Positions 1 to 13,538 of a stretch of 64,000 nt of DNA are shown here, piece after piece. Each line of letters opens with the position of its first letter. Position 1 is the stretch's first letter. Under the pieces are notes generated by a model, which was not told where the DNA came from, made no database searches, and saw only the letters and a list, made by a program, of their open reading frames with translations. The DNA comes from Varroa destructor (Eukaryota; Arthropoda; Arachnida; Mesostigmata; Varroidae), in the NCBI RefSeq assembly GCF_002443255.2, contig NW_019211455.1, positions 47,923,489-47,987,488 on the forward strand. Reading direction: 5' to 3'. The translations under genes and the position numbers were made by a program.

Positions 1-874
1 GTTTGCTACATATCCTCTAAAGGAACTTGTAGTTCCTTTGAGCGATGTTTGGATGGACACACGATTGTGTATATATATATAATGCTACACACCTTGCACT
101 TTATATAGAGACAGCGACGGATATACCTAGAAGTAAAGATAGTACCGGTACGCACCGTAACATTCAACCGTCCTGCTTATATATGCATAGCAACGTGCGA
201 TATAGTGCTAGTCCTTCAGGCGTGCGTTGACATACGATTAACAGCCGTCTGAGGTTTGCTACTGCGACGTTGTGCAATTATCTTCGACACTCTAGCACAG
301 TCTTTCAAGCGCTACAGCATGTATGTTATTTGTTCAAACCGGATCTTTGCTCTTGGCTCCTGAAACTCATGCGCGCATACTTCAACATGCCTTTCGACCG
401 ATTTTCAATTGTGGATGCCGTAATCCCTTGGCCTTTAGTTTTCAAACAGTTCCTTGAATGCCTCCATGTCCACCTGCTTTCCTAGGGTGACAAGATATGA
501 TCATGACTTCTGCCTGAGCCGTCTGAAACTTGATCTGTTCGCCCACATTGTCTGACGGTTAGAGTTCCCCAAAGTCTGATCCATTGTTGACGGCTCAAGT
601 AACTAAGACATGTTAGTTTTAGCCGCAAGGAGACTCCTTTCATACGGCCTGCCAAACGCTTCGCCAGACGCTTGCAGCTTGGTCATTCACTTCGCCTATC
701 TTCGACCTAACGTCTCTGGGCTTCGATGATTTCTCCTATTGCTACGAATTCCTTGAACACTGGGTTATTGGTGGGAGACTTACAATATACCCTCTGGCTA
801 CTATGTTTTCTGTATTTTACTATGGTTTTAGCCGCATCCGACCTAGCAGCTATCTATTGTTTACATTACTAACC

Positions 875-889
875 ATATATATATATATA
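875..889. repeat. (AT)n microsatellite
   Basis: An uninterrupted AT dinucleotide run of about 7.5 units in A+T-rich DNA. No inverted flanks and no gene context are visible. Confidence 0.9.
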
Positions 890-1273
890 GTAGCATTTGA
901 ACATAAGTAAGCTTTACCTAGAACTTTTTGTGGCAATGATTTACTATACTGGCAATTTTTTTCTAAATTTGTGAATAAACGAAGTTATTTTTAATATTTA
1001 TACCACTTCAACGCTATCGTATTCGTCCTATTTCGCTACTTAAAAACATTTCTACATACCGTCTAATTTTTCATAAGTCGTTTTGTATATTTGGATGCTA
1101 CTACTTCGTAGTTTCCCGATCTGCAACAAGTGGGCAGTAGGAAGCACTCACATATTCATTCTGTTTTACCACCATGATCCTTTAATGTCATTACTTCCGC
1201 TCAGGTTAGCCCCTACTTATAGGACGCGACTAAATAGTATCAGCGGAAAGATACTAGCAAATGCTAGGATCCA

Positions 1274-1510
1274 TTGTTGCCATCTAGGGCAAACTATCAG
1301 GTTAAGACTTGTCGCAATTTTTATTTAAGTGAAACCGTATTGGTAAACTCAATCGAATTTTTTCTCAATGCATCACGGATCGATTGGGCAAGCCGGGAGT
1401 TTTTGATTAGTGAGATGGGTGAAATAAAACAAAACGTTTTTTCAAAAAACGCGGTCACGTACCGTTCAACCCAATTCTTCGAAAGAATTCGTAAAGCTGT
1501 AGAAGCTTAA
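1274..1510 (+). CDS. Weak open frame, unknown
   Basis: A stop-free stretch of 78 codons ending in TAA with no in-frame ATG near its start; an in-frame TAG lies three codons upstream. A second open frame, shifted by one base, runs at 1083-1328 and overlaps it. The two could be pieces of one frameshifted old gene, or chance. Residues are mixed, with a charged C-terminal third and no domain motif I recognise. Nothing nearby looks like a promoter or splice pair. Length alone does not separate it from random sequence. Confidence 0.12.
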   Translation: MLPSRANYQVKTCRNFYLSETVLVNSIEFFLNASRIDWASREFLISEMGEIKQNVFSKNAVTYRSTQFFERIRKAVEA

Positions 1511-2940
1511 GAAAAGAAGATAGGCATTGAGGCACGAGATATGCACTAGCGGTATGTTTCCTGATTTATTTTCGTCTTCTGTTATCGAAAGGGAAAAGCG
1601 TACCCGATGACAAACGGATTTGACGGTACTTGCAAGCTCTTGAGGGGAGGTAATAAGAATATGACAGTGGTGTTAGAATGAGACTCGCTGTTGCCTTTGA
1701 GGGTTACCTCTTTTTCATCCTTGCTTGTTTTCAGCCGTTTGACGGTATTCAAATAGGCTTAATCGAACATGTATATCTGGAGTTAGTGAAAGATTAATTT
1801 TAACACGTGTTTCGTTAGAAATAACTCGTTCTCACTGGAAAACGAAGGGTATATGCCATGACGTACGTTCGGAAAGAACAAATGGATAGCTTGTTTTGGG
1901 ATGAGAGCCGGGGAGTGTCTTTTTCATGGACCAGCAAAAAAATACCTTTTCGGCGTTCGTGCACTGTAAACAACAGAAATATAGTGAGTGGCCCATTTCT
2001 TTTACTATGGAATATATTTTTCAAGCTTAAGGGCATGAGTGGAATGAGCCTACGGCTAAAACAGCTATTGTAATTTCTGTGTGGGTTTCAAAAGCAGGAA
2101 TATTGGTATAATAATCCAAAACAATTTGATACGATTGATAGAACTGTACCGGATAGTATGACAAGTCATTTGACAGGATAAACCCGACTTATCCGTCATG
2201 ATGGAGTGCTGCGTGTATAAACTACCCTATCAACACTGCTGTATTACGCCTAAATTTATCTTTCGCTCCTCGCATCTCAATCAATATTCATTACCGATGC
2301 TTACGTATTTGTTCTTATATAAGCTATATATGGTTCGTATGCGTATAACGAAATTGAGTTACACGAAGAAACAATTAACGACAATGAAAAAACGAGGGAT
2401 GGATAGAACATTTCTGTTCGGTTGGAAACAGCTACAAAAACAAACTGCACAGCTGCGTCTTAATCCGTTAAGATTTAATAAGAACACGAGCAAAAACAGT
2501 TCGTTTGAATGATAGATGATGATGATCTTGCTGGCCACCATCGCTGCAACACAACAGAGCACGGTGCTCTGGGAGAGTACCTCTTCATTCTGATCAGAGA
2601 TGGTATCGGCGTCGCACTAATTTTTTTCTAATGTTGGTGTTGTCGCCAGGTTCTAATAGGACCGTGTGACATGATTACATGGTCATTCGATGGCAGGAGC
2701 TTCATTCTTGTCAAGGCGGAACACGAGAGTGCGATAGGAAGGCAGGGCATCCAGGAAACTTCTCCATGCTTTCGTAGGGACTCTGTATACTTGCCGTGTG
2801 TTCAAGCGATTGCACAGTTTTGACAGAGGCAGCCGCAGTTACGACAACTCACGGCTACCGTCCATGTTTCTAATGATCTGCCCTTCTCGAAAGCACACGT
2901 ATTTTCTTTTCCTCACGAAAATATGGCGCATGTAATCAGC

Positions 2941-2951
2941 TTTTTTTTTTT
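2941..2951. repeat. Poly-T tract, 11 bases
   Basis: A homopolymer of 11 T. There is no adjacent pol III-type gene that would make it a terminator. Confidence 0.9.
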
Positions 2952-3942
2952 GTTATTTAGGCAACAGTAACCAACATAGCACTAATTTGTTCTTACTAGA
3001 CCAAATAACATTTCAAAAGGGCTATCGAAACGTCACTATTTGAGTCATAGCGATGCAGATCTAACAACATAGGCACAAGCTATCACACCGTTAAATGTGA
3101 TATGTAGTAATGAGACAGTGTAGAAAAATCTAGATCATTGACTGGGACGATCGGTCTGAAGCCGGAGGTCCCTATGGCCAACGGGGGATAATATTTATCC
3201 ATACGTTTGAAAAAAAATAGCGGGCTTCGTTAAAAATCCACTCTTAAATTAAGCTACTTGTTGAAGCATTTCAATCCGCGTCATGTGGCACAAAGGTACA
3301 CTCGATGTTATACCACAGTAAACAAACAGACGATAATTGGCCGGATAGCGGTACCCTTAAAGCTACAGGTATGATAGGGAAGGAAACACGCAATGTTGGC
3401 ACAGCAAAAAGAAATACGTAGCAAGTTTTCTTTTTCCGCTGTCGACGTTTCCGTCGATTTCTTAGCTACTTTCTTCTAGGGTCTACGGTTCATGGAGATG
3501 TTTATTTTGTTAGTGCCGTTCCGACTGTTACTCGACTAGCTGGTTCCTTTCGTTAACTGTTTGCTGCTTAGGAAATGCTATAATTGTTTAATTTACAACT
3601 TTTACCCGCTATAGCATTAAACAGGGTGGTATATGCCTGCTTTCTGTCGTTCCGCTGTTTTCCCGTAGGCCTTGTTAGAGGGAAACGGCCTAATGTAGTT
3701 TATTTCGATGGATTTTCGTCGAAAGGAACGGGACTTTAGCGTTCTGGAACCAGTCGCGAAAACATCGCATTCTCGGTGTGACATTGTCGGCACCCCGGCG
3801 TTCAAAGAAAGCGTCCAGTTTGGGGTATACCTTCTTCAAAACACGGAAAGCAGGTCTCATCCATTGGGGCAGTAAACTCCCAGAAAAACAGAGAAGTGAG
3901 TGTGCATTGCGGAACTCTGCGCAGACAGAATTCGCCTTGGTC

Positions 3943-4464
3943 TCAGGCAACATAATAAAACTTGGCAAAACGGGTTCTCATACCGTGAAAGTGTGACGAG
4001 GCGGAAATGGAACGGAATTGGGTTTGGTCGAAAACTTCTTGCTGTCGCAGGCTCAAGCACAGAAGGCCTGGTAAAGACAAAAGAAGTCGTAAACAAACGC
4101 AAAGAAATCCGCGCTCCCACGTTCTCTTCTGAACGATAGCCAGTAACAAGGCTAAAAATAACATTATCTGAATAAAGAAAATATTTCTGCAGTTCGTGCA
4201 GGTGAAGAATGAGTCAATAAAATTAAATTTTTTTTTGCACGAGAGATTGACTCCTTCTCTCAAAGGTGCAATAAGCTTTCTAGAGGACAACAAGATACTA
4301 TATTCTCGTAGATGATTTACTGTATGGGCAGATTTTAGTTTAGGAAACAAGTGCCCAAGGTGAGCGTATATAAATATTCGTACCTGTTTTAGACTGGGAA
4401 TCCTCGTGATTGAAGATTTATCGTGGCCTTTTGTGTCTTCAAACAGAATTAAATTAAAACCCAA
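3943..4464 (-). CDS. Long minus-strand open frame, unknown
   Basis: A 173-codon stop-free frame whose first codon is TTG, not ATG. Its middle holds a hydrophobic stretch (about residues 90-110, rich in Leu, Ile and Phe) followed by a basic segment, which by itself would suggest one membrane helix. The plus strand also carries overlapping open frames at 3778-3996 and 3900-4139, so this interval is simply poor in stops on both strands. No promoter, splice or poly(A) signal was tied to it. A chance open frame is the simplest reading. Confidence 0.12.
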   Translation of the reverse strand: MGFNLILFEDTKGHDKSSITRIPSLKQVRIFIYAHLGHLFPKLKSAHTVNHLREYSILLSSRKLIAPLREGVNLSCKKKFNFIDSFFTCTNCRNIFFIQIMLFLALLLAIVQKRTWERGFLCVCLRLLLSLPGLLCLSLRQQEVFDQTQFRSISASSHFHGMRTRFAKFYYVA

Positions 4465-4469
4465 ACGCG

Positions 4470-7400
4470 GGTATGTGTTCGTAAAGTGTGAAAGATATTA
4501 CTCAATACGACAGATTTGGCCTCTTGACTGCATAACCTTATAACCTTAAAATACGTTTGTCGTGGTAGCGATGAACACTCTTTATAACAATTATAGCTTT
4601 GAGGCTAATTTGCCTACATTCTATAGGCATATCTTATGTTGTCCGACACTTCATGCCCTATGTTTTCAACCACTAGACAGGCGTATTAATTGACATACAG
4701 TATTATTTTGCTTATGTGGTAATTAGGAAGTAATATTCATTGACCAATAGTTATAGTTTGTTATCAAAATAGTAGATTCAAACTGAAGTAGTCGACGCTG
4801 ATTTCAGTTTCGTGGGGTTCGACAGCCTTTATATGTTTAGGGTAGCGCCTAAAAAATTGTGGGTCGCCGTGTCTTGTGTTTCCCCATTCGTCCAATAATT
4901 GCATGGTGACTTCAAATTTCATAATAAAAAAATAAGGCTGGCGAGCCCAAACGCCCCAAACCAGATATTCTTGGATGACCGAAGTGAACGAATCAAGGTT
5001 TTCTAAAGTAAATGCTCATATTTTAAATGTTTCTTTACCCAACACTTGACGTGCCTCAGCCTTTTTCTGGGTTCGGCTCGTCGTAGAAAACGCGCCGGTC
5101 TGCTGGAGGTTTAGCACGAAATTTTGCTCGATCAGTATCAACACTTTTTATCCAGTATGGTTCCGGCCTCTGATAACACCACATAAACGCATTAAAACAC
5201 TGCTAATCAGATGTGTTTGCTTAATATTCAGATACGTCCTACTTTATGATACTTAGGAGCTAAAATAAATCTTCATAAAAGCAATGATATGCGTAGAAAA
5301 AACCGTTTGGTCAGTCAGTGAGCTACAAAAGCGTGCATAGTGCAGAAAAGTGCCCAGTTACTTAGCTGCAACGATATCTCAGAGCTTCCTCTCATCTTAG
5401 GTCTTGCTTCTTGCAGAACTGGTGACCTGTGGAAAACGCAAATTGATCTCTGTTCGTGAGGCAATGATATTATACGTTATTGCTCTGATTTCAAGATGCA
5501 CAGAACTAAATTATCAGTCTGAACATAGGCTAGCTTCCGTCATGTACTCACTGATGTTCCTAAACACTTCACAGCATGCGTTGAACACGCATTGTGATTG
5601 TATCTAAGCTTTTGCCAACGATTCGCTTGCAATTTAGTGCTACCAGAACCAGGAAGAAAGGGACCTATAATATGTAGGACTTTTCTGTGACGAAAGGCTT
5701 CCGCAAGATATTGCTTCTAACCAGATGCTACTTAGGGTATTTTTACGAAGCTTTTTGATCGTATTTGTTGCCCACTGATCGATTCGATTAGATTGTTCGA
5801 TATAATACTTAGGCATGCGTATATAGTTTCTGTATGTACGAAAAAAAAAAGTTACACGGATAATATTTTCCAACAATTTGACTCTCTAGCTCGGTATTAC
5901 AGTTGCATTCCATTTATGGTTGTCGCCATTATGGCCAGTAGCTAACGTTTATTGTTATTCTAGTAGTAATAATAATTACTATTGTTATTATTACAGCCTA
6001 GATGCTAAGGTTAAGGGCGATGCGATTTTTATCTTCCTTCACTCTTATACGGTACGTTAGTGCATCGATGGATGAACACAAAGCAACGACCCTATCAGCG
6101 TAAGCGCGCTTCTGTCAGATCCCAGGCTCGCTTTGGCATAGAACTATCCTTGACTATGGCGAAACGAAACGCCAAGGAGAATGATTATTTACCGATGCGG
6201 AATTAAGGATATCAACGGCCTTCGTCGCATTGCTGCACATAACAGAGCGGCTGCTGTTGCGACCGGACGCTACCGTCCATAGGTCGCTTAGCTTCGACAA
6301 GAACAAAGCAACCCGTTTGGTTTCTGACTGCTACACCTGACAGCGCTACCCAATGTTTGTACTCATTTACCGTTTAACTGTTGTGTTTTACTCTCAGTTA
6401 CGCGTTGTACTTTCCATCATAGCGTACGCCCACTGCTTGCATCGAGGCCAACGTAGCGAGATGGTCCATACCATATTGCAACAACATAACCGGATAGGGG
6501 TAATGGCTTCATGGGTATCATAACAAATTCGCCCCATTTTGTCCCACGTAGCACAACTACGTTCACACGCCTTTCCCCAATTGCTAAATCAGCAGGTCAG
6601 AATGGGTTTTGAACTACACTTTCGGCTTCGGGCCCCGTTCCTCTTTACTGTCCTACAACGACAACTCTATAAAATTAGACTTTAAACAGCATACGGAAGA
6701 AATACGTGAGTACGAATTAAGCTTTCAAATAAAGCAGACTCACTGTAAACGATCACTGGGCGCGTACGATCTCTATGCATGCAATGATCGTTTGCAGTCA
6801 AACAACGGCAGAACTGAATAGACTTAACAAAGCTCTGAGTATCAGACACGTCTATAAGTGTACTAATTCATAATGAAAGGGATTGCACAAGGGAGAACTA
6901 AAGACCTTCTATTTAACGAACTTTCAGGCAGGTTTCAATCATTTTTTTTTTGTAAACCTCTCACTCAATTGTATTGCTCCGATATGCTTCGACTCACTAT
7001 GCTAGGAAATACTATATATCAGCATTATAATTATTATTCTAGTCTATATTCATTGAATTAATTAATTATCCGCCTATGCGTTTTCTCCTCTCGTGATATA
7101 TGAACATAGTTCGATTAGTGGAAGCCTTCTCAAATGTAATAAGTAGTATTTTTTTTAAGAATTATACATTTCTTTAAATCAGTGAAATTGGTATGGACCA
7201 AACATTTAACTGGTTGGTGTACATTGACGATTATGTAGCTTTGGATCTAAAATGAATACTATTAAACACTTTCGGAAAAATGTATCTATGCATATAAAAT
7301 GGAACTTGCAACTTTAAAAAAAGGCGAGTTTGAAATTCATTGAACTCACTGAAGGTCCAAGGCCTAGAGGAAAGTTAATTGTTGTAGAAATGACAGTTTT

Positions 7401-8450
7401 AACAAGGTCTTCATCTTTCACTGCTGTCTTCGGCAAATGGCATTTTGATTAACACTTGACGTAGACATCAAACATACAATTAAATAGTATGTATGAATTA
7501 AGTATTCAGACCCACGACAACGGTACATACATTTGGGTAATTATCTTCTCTGTGCTAAAAACGGAGCCTGCTCAACAACTTGATTTAGCTTATACGACAA
7601 TCTTCAATATAAGTCTTGATGATTTGTTCTTGTTTTCGAAGTCAAGGAACTAAGCCACGAATTAATTGATTAAAAGCCATTGGCTATTCATATACCGGAC
7701 GTATAAAGATAGACTCATTTTCTAACTTACAACCGTAGATAGCTTTCAGACGTCGATGGCGTAAAAGCGACGCTGGAGTTCTTAACAGCAAGATCTTGTT
7801 TAAAGAAGACCGGTAGGCGTTACCTTGTTTCTCAGAACAGCTTCACCCTTGTCTTCAATGCCTACATAGTCAACGATACAAAATTTCGACGGCAACGGTA
7901 CTATTGTACTGGATTTGCTTAGGTTGGAAGCGGCGCAAGTAGGATACGTGGACCGTACCTACGACATTATTGCATCGTTGCTTGATTAAGAAAACGTCGC
8001 CTAACTAAACAAAAGGCTCAATATGGAATGACCTTTCTTGACTGTCTTTGTTGCCGCTGATTTACATGCACTTATGTTATTTTTATATCTTTAAGTAAGG
8101 TTTCACTTATGATCGATTTTGAAGCTTTAAATAATAATATAGCATTTTAAATTCGTTTGGGTTTTTTGTGTTTCAATAACAAATTTTAGTTGACAATGTT
8201 CTCCTTTTCCCGTTTTCCGATGCGTTTACGACTCTGCTTCTTTTTATGCGCGACATAGGCTACAAAAGAGTTTACCACTTAGCACTTGGTAAAATCTTCC
8301 TAGGTTTTTTAACCTAAATGTATTTAACCAAGTTACTTATCAAATATCATACATGCACTTAAAAAATGCAGATTAAAAAATAATTGTCAAGAGAAAACAT
8401 ATGCTACAACCGCAAAGGATCAGTTTTGCAAATGATCCTTCTAGCTCTTC
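4470..8450. other. A+T-rich stretch without supported genes
   Basis: Only short open frames of chance length are present (for example 5404-5607 and 6609-6821). There is an A10 run at 5841-5850 and scattered AAT/TTA-rich patches near 5960-5995. I see no promoter-ORF pair, no RNA gene and no transposon ends. Confidence 0.6.
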
Positions 8451-8458
8451 AATAGCAT

Positions 8459-8474
8459 CATATATATATATATA
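8459..8474. repeat. (TA)8 microsatellite
   Basis: An uninterrupted TA run. The flanks are not inverted copies of each other, unlike the array at 34.9 kb. Confidence 0.9.
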
Positions 8475-8717
8475 GTCATTATTTTGCTTTAATACGTCCC
8501 TTGGAAATACTTCGTTGTCGGAACGTCAACTTTTTGCGCCACATCAATGTCGCGATCGCGTCCAAATATCGCTGAAAAGCTGATAAAATCTATGATTGGA
8601 AATTTACAACTAAGCAATTCTGAGATCATTTTTTAATCTTGACTGCACCTAGCAAGCTAACTGCTGATCGCATGATGGAAGCCAAATTACGCCTCTACCT
8701 CACATAAACGATGTCCA

Positions 8718-8737
8718 TGACCCACACCTCTGGGTCA
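8718..8737. repeat. Small perfect hairpin
   Basis: TGACCCA and TGGGTCA form a 7-bp inverted repeat around a 6-base spacer. Hairpins this size are expected by chance in a window of this length. No terminator or regulatory context is visible. Confidence 0.5.
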
Positions 8738-10167
8738 GGGAACGTGCCTTTTGCTTTCATTGAGCATAATCACTTGAACTAACTACCTGGCCTGCCTGTA
8801 AACTAAAACGTATTGTTTCCGATTCGCTAAGATTATACTTCGGCGTTTTTTATGTCTAGATAAAACAATTGTAACTAACGAAGAACCCCGACGACATACT
8901 AACACAGACCGTCACCAAAATACGGACCCTGCATATGTTTGCACATGAAGAGTTTTTACGTATCGTTCTGGTAAACGTCCTGAAAAAATCCGGCTGGCCT
9001 ACCTATGGTTCGTCTTTCAGATCCCGTCCTAACCGCTCAGATCAGTTCTATACGCACGTCGCCGATCCTAGAGGCAGCCGCTGTTTTCGCAGGTCGCTGT
9101 CTCAAACTAAACTTTGACAGTTTTCCTAGTTTCCTCTGCAATCCCTTACAAAATTTCGATCTCAGGTAGTCAGGGCTTGACTGGTGGATCCCTCGATCAG
9201 TCACCTATTATTTGCCGATTACTTTACCGCTATCTATGTCCATACGCAATAACCGCCATTGATAATTCCTAGCGAATCCTTTGAACAATGAAGACACCCT
9301 CAGTCTCGGTAGGGGGGAGCTAAGGGGAGAGCATAGTCTTAAAAAGTGAGAAAACATCGACAAGATAACCCCCATAGTGGAACAAGAATCGGCCGAGTTT
9401 CGCCTCGCTTTCTCCACTTTCGACAGCAGCTGAGCCACACTCAAGACTACTTCACCTCAGTCTATCCAGCTCAGCGTTGGTCGCTAGTCATGGCTAAAAA
9501 CTCTGGGAAATAGCTGACGGATCAGAATAACTTGGCCACTTCGGGAAAAGAACTTAGTTCTGTGTTGCTTGCCGTTTTTGGTTTTATTTATTTCAGTGCT
9601 CTCTAATCATCTCATGTTGACAATGAATAGAGGTGGACCAAGGGTTTACCGGATTCGCTGGCAAATTTGCGACGGCGATGACGATTATCTGAGAAAGTAA
9701 GCAGCCCTCTGAGGGTCTTCAGCATAGCTCGGGAAAACTAGACAGTATAGTGGCCAGAATCCTCAGCGGAGGGGCGTTGAAAGGTATAGACAGGATAGGG
9801 TATTGAAAAAAAAGTAAAGAAAATTGAAAATTCCTGTCCTGTTAGTCCTGTATTAAGCGGGACGTCAGATGAACAATTTAAATTAGCTCCAATTCAAGAA
9901 AAAATAGAGGCCCGCGTTAAATTACAGAGGAACCGTTGCTACCATGATGAGGTTTAAATTCTTAGTTGCTAGAAAGCATCAGCTACGAGCAAAGGTATAG
10001 TATTAATCGCTAATGCGTTTGTCATATCATTCTTTTTTTTACAGACTTGGATTAAATAAAAATGAATTAAATGAAGACCTAAAGATTTCAAAATCAAATT
10101 AATTGCTAGTCTAGATTGGCGTGCCAGTTGTAGAACATACTCTTGCATCCTGCGACAGTCTCAACGT

Positions 10168-10199
10168 TATATATATATATGTGTGTGTGTGTGTATGTA
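10168..10199. repeat. Compound (TA)n(TG)n microsatellite
   Basis: A TA run passes directly into a TG run, then TATG. This is a typical eukaryotic compound dinucleotide repeat. Confidence 0.9.
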
Positions 10200-10667
10200 A
10201 CCATACATTTAGTAACAATAGAACATATATATGGATATATAATATTTAGCTGCCTATTAAATATTTTCCCAACGGACACAATTCTACCAACTGATGTCGT
10301 CTTTAATACCGTACGGTACCTAGGTATGACAAAGCCTGGAAGAAATTGCTGACATATTATGTTATCTCTGATGTTCTAATTTAGAATAGCTTTTTACCTT
10401 CAACGTTTTCCTACGAGCAAACTTTCTTTCTCGTGACACTGGCTTAACGTTGTCGTACATAAGCTCTTTATATTAACTTGAATAGCAAAAAGCATAACTT
10501 CAAGTTAAAATGTGTTTGTTTGTTGACACACGTCGTGTTCTACCATTATGATCTGATATGCTATATGAATTCAATATATGGATTAACAATAGGAGCTTCG
10601 ATCAAAGCATATTAAATATGAGTTGTGCAGTAAATTTTACTATTAAATTCCGAAATAAATAGTTCCT

Positions 10668-10670
<3 letters not shown>

Positions 10671-10724
<54 letters not shown>
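10671..10724. repeat. (TA)27 microsatellite
   Basis: 54 uninterrupted bases of TA, one of the two longest arrays in the window. The unrelated flanks show no inverted-repeat arms. Any minus-strand reading through it encodes only Ile-Tyr repeats and should not be taken as a gene. Confidence 0.97.
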
Positions 10725-10729
<5 letters not shown>

Positions 10730-11635
10730 ATCTTAAATGAGAGTAGACAGGTAGGTTTAGAACCTTCTATCAGCATAAGGCAGGTTATCGTAACTGAGTA
10801 AACTTTGGGGTTTGTACATTTTTGCCTAAGCAATTATTAATAATGAAGTATCTTCAGAAGAAGGAACAACCCAGTTCTAATAAGGCAACGTCAAGTAGAA
10901 CGCATTGTTGACAAAACTTAAAAATGAAATGTTTCGCTTATAAATCTGAATACAGAGTTTTTAAAACGAGCGAAAATTTTCAGCTGGAAAATGGGCTATT
11001 TAACAATAATGTTTAAACGTACATTGGAGAATATAAGTTCCGATAGTCACTTGCTTCTGTTTTGGGCGTTGGTATCACAAAAAGCAGCTAATTAAAATAT
11101 GTAGGAAGCGCCAATAGATGTAGCGTAGCAAAAATGTTTCGTTAAAAAATGATGATACGAAATTGTATGAACAAAAAATATCCGTGAAGTTTAGTTTTTC
11201 GAATGTCTATATTTATTTCTATTTTGTTTGTTACTGAGTAACTGCTCGTAGTAGACCTCACGTGCCCCGCTAGCAGTTGGCTTAAGCAGATGCTTCATAA
11301 GAACGTTGTGTCGCCTGGCATTTTGGATTGATCGCTTATATTTCCCACTCGTGCTGCACGTTGAGTATTCCCGATGATTGTCTACTTAGCAAACATCAAT
11401 CGGTTTAAGGGTGTACTAGACTGATTAGACCTATGGACCTAATAGCCTTGAATTAAAGTCCTTACGTTTAAAACGCATTTACTACAACGTAAAACAAGAT
11501 TAAACGTACATGCAACCGTACCGTTAGTAAAAAGAGAAATCCAAATGGGTAGAAAGTAGGCTTGTCGTTAAATCTACCGCTCCTCTCTTTAATCCGTGTC
11601 CTCTTCCGACTACGCGTTGTCCTAATGAAAGTTTA

Positions 11636-11654
11636 CCCCCGCCCCCCGCCCCCC
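11636..11654. other. C-rich tract, G-quadruplex potential on minus strand
   Basis: Three C runs of 5, 6 and 6 are separated by single G residues. Read on the minus strand this is G6-C-G6-C-G5, enough G triplets for an intramolecular quadruplex with one-base loops. It stands out in otherwise A+T-rich DNA. Confidence 0.75.
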
Positions 11655-11674
11655 AGTAGAGTTTGGGAAACTTC

Positions 11675-11698
11675 GTCAAGTGAACTTGTCAAGTGAAC
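11675..11698. repeat. 13-bp period tandem duplication
   Basis: GTCAAGTGAAC occurs twice with a period of 13 bp, the second copy directly after the first. It lies about 20 bp after the C-rich tract. It looks like a local slippage duplication. Confidence 0.8.
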
Positions 11699-12460
11699 AA
11701 GTTGTCTACTGCTAGTATTCTACTGTAGTTACTATTGTCTTTCAAGTCAAATTGAGATTTGGTTTAGAAAGCTTTGATGGAGATATTGATATACAACTAG
11801 GAACTAGAGTTGGACAAGGCCTAGCAAAAGTGTTTCTGTGCTTTACAACCAAACACTCAGCAATATTAAGCTCGCATTTTGCAAAAGACTTTACTATACT
11901 TATCACATTTACAACATTTATTATACATATTAGGGTGTGCGCAGATCCTTCCAATAGAAACGACCCACACGTTAGTTATTAAGATAACAGGGGTCTTCAA
12001 CGTGGCAAATTTAAACTTACTGACGACTATAAAGTAGATTATAAAGAGATTGCAATAGGAAAGTATCAAGAGAATAGCGAAACAAGCCAGTAATCGAAGC
12101 GAAAAAGCATCTACACAGACGGCAAAGAAAAACAGGTTTGCTTTTTTGCCCCTTAAGCTCAACGGCACTGATCAATAAAATCCGTAATATTTTCTGTGGC
12201 AGGGAAACTTCGTTAGAAAATAAGTAATTTCGCTGTCTAAGTTGAGGTAATAAGCAGAATCTCCTCTTTGATGACTGTTTGAAAAAGCAATTGCTATGCT
12301 TGGACATTGCTGAGTTGGAACCTGTAAATTCTATACGGGCGGCCCTAAAATCAATTGGGTGAAAATGGAACCATATTTAAACTATACCATTAATGAAGAG
12401 CTCTAGATGAATCTGTTAAAGTAACACTAGTTACTTTGGTTTAGCTACTTAGTTTGGAAG

Positions 12461-12470
12461 AAAAAAAAAA
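12461..12470. repeat. Poly-A tract
   Basis: Ten A residues. No gene ends just upstream and no AATAAA was tied to it. Confidence 0.85.
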
Positions 12471-13538
12471 CAGATATACTAATTGCTAGCTTGGGTAGGA
12501 TCTGATGTATGGCTTGTGGGGCACTAAAACACAAATTCTGCATTATGAAAAGTCCGCGCGATGTATCGTGACCTACTGCAAGGGTTAATTGTAGTTACTA
12601 AAGTTACAAGTCACAATTAGTACAAGTGAAGTTTATGTGTTTATAAAATTTAATTATCGCGCCAAAGGATCGTCGGTCAACAGATACCCTCCAGTGGTCG
12701 TTCGAAAATGGGCTGGGCGGGGCGGCTGGCTTCGTGTAGTTGACATGACTAGAGTAGAATTACCGTAGAGATGATAAGTTAGGTTTTATGTGTGATTTGA
12801 TTTTATACGGTATATGCAAGTAAGAAAAGCTCATCTATCTGTATTTTTTTTCTTCATTTTTATTAGTTTTCCCGAGAAACAAATCGATTTCCTTCACATA
12901 TGATTACTATTCTTTAATTTTTATCTCGATGTAGACCAAACAGCCAGTTATATGTATCTTATCTTCTTACAGAATATGGCTCCTAATGCACATTAATCAC
13001 AAATAGAACGCCGTATCATTGTCGTCGAATTAGTGTTATCTCAGTCTCGGGCAGTATACACCTTATCCTTAACTGAAAAGAAGTCCAATGCACTTATTAA
13101 TCTAAATAGTACCTATATAATGAAGTTTACCAATTTTTCATTCTTATTAGATGATTTTAGTTAAATATATATTTACAAATATTTACATTAGTAATGATAA
13201 CAAAGTCGCGGAGTCCGGTAGAATTATTTAACTGCCCAAATGTTATAAATTGTCGTATGACTTTTAAGCTAACCCACATACTGTACGACACACGATTGTA
13301 TCGATGATACATTTAGTATCTAACAATCATCTACCACTAGCGTTGAAATTCTGGCTAGGATTGCTACCCCTTTTAATTTCATTGAAGCCTGTTCCAGGAA
13401 CGTCTAAGAAGTGATCCGCTCTTTAGCCCGACAGTCTTCATACGCTTTCAACCTATGGCAATATGTTCCGCGACATCTCATACAATACAGTCCTGCTATA
13501 GCTACGTTTAAACTGGATTGGTCCTGGGCGAGCGCAGG

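Noticed and set aside
1..890. Minus-strand reading with several stops that looks protein-like
   Set aside because: Stops come about once per 25 codons after choosing the best of three frames, which is not distinguishable from random DNA.
3690..3968. WFQN residues on the minus strand, resembling the homeodomain recognition helix
   Set aside because: The Arg-Arg that normally follows is missing and the preceding residues lack the homeodomain hydrophobic spacing; four residues match by chance easily.
4813..4825. Second pol III B box near 4,813
   Set aside because: GGTTCGACAG lacks the final CC of the consensus, and no A box or acceptor stem pairs around it.
10612..10833. Minus-strand open frame through the (TA)27 array
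   Set aside because: Its middle is only Ile-Tyr repeats from the microsatellite, which keeps the frame open artificially.
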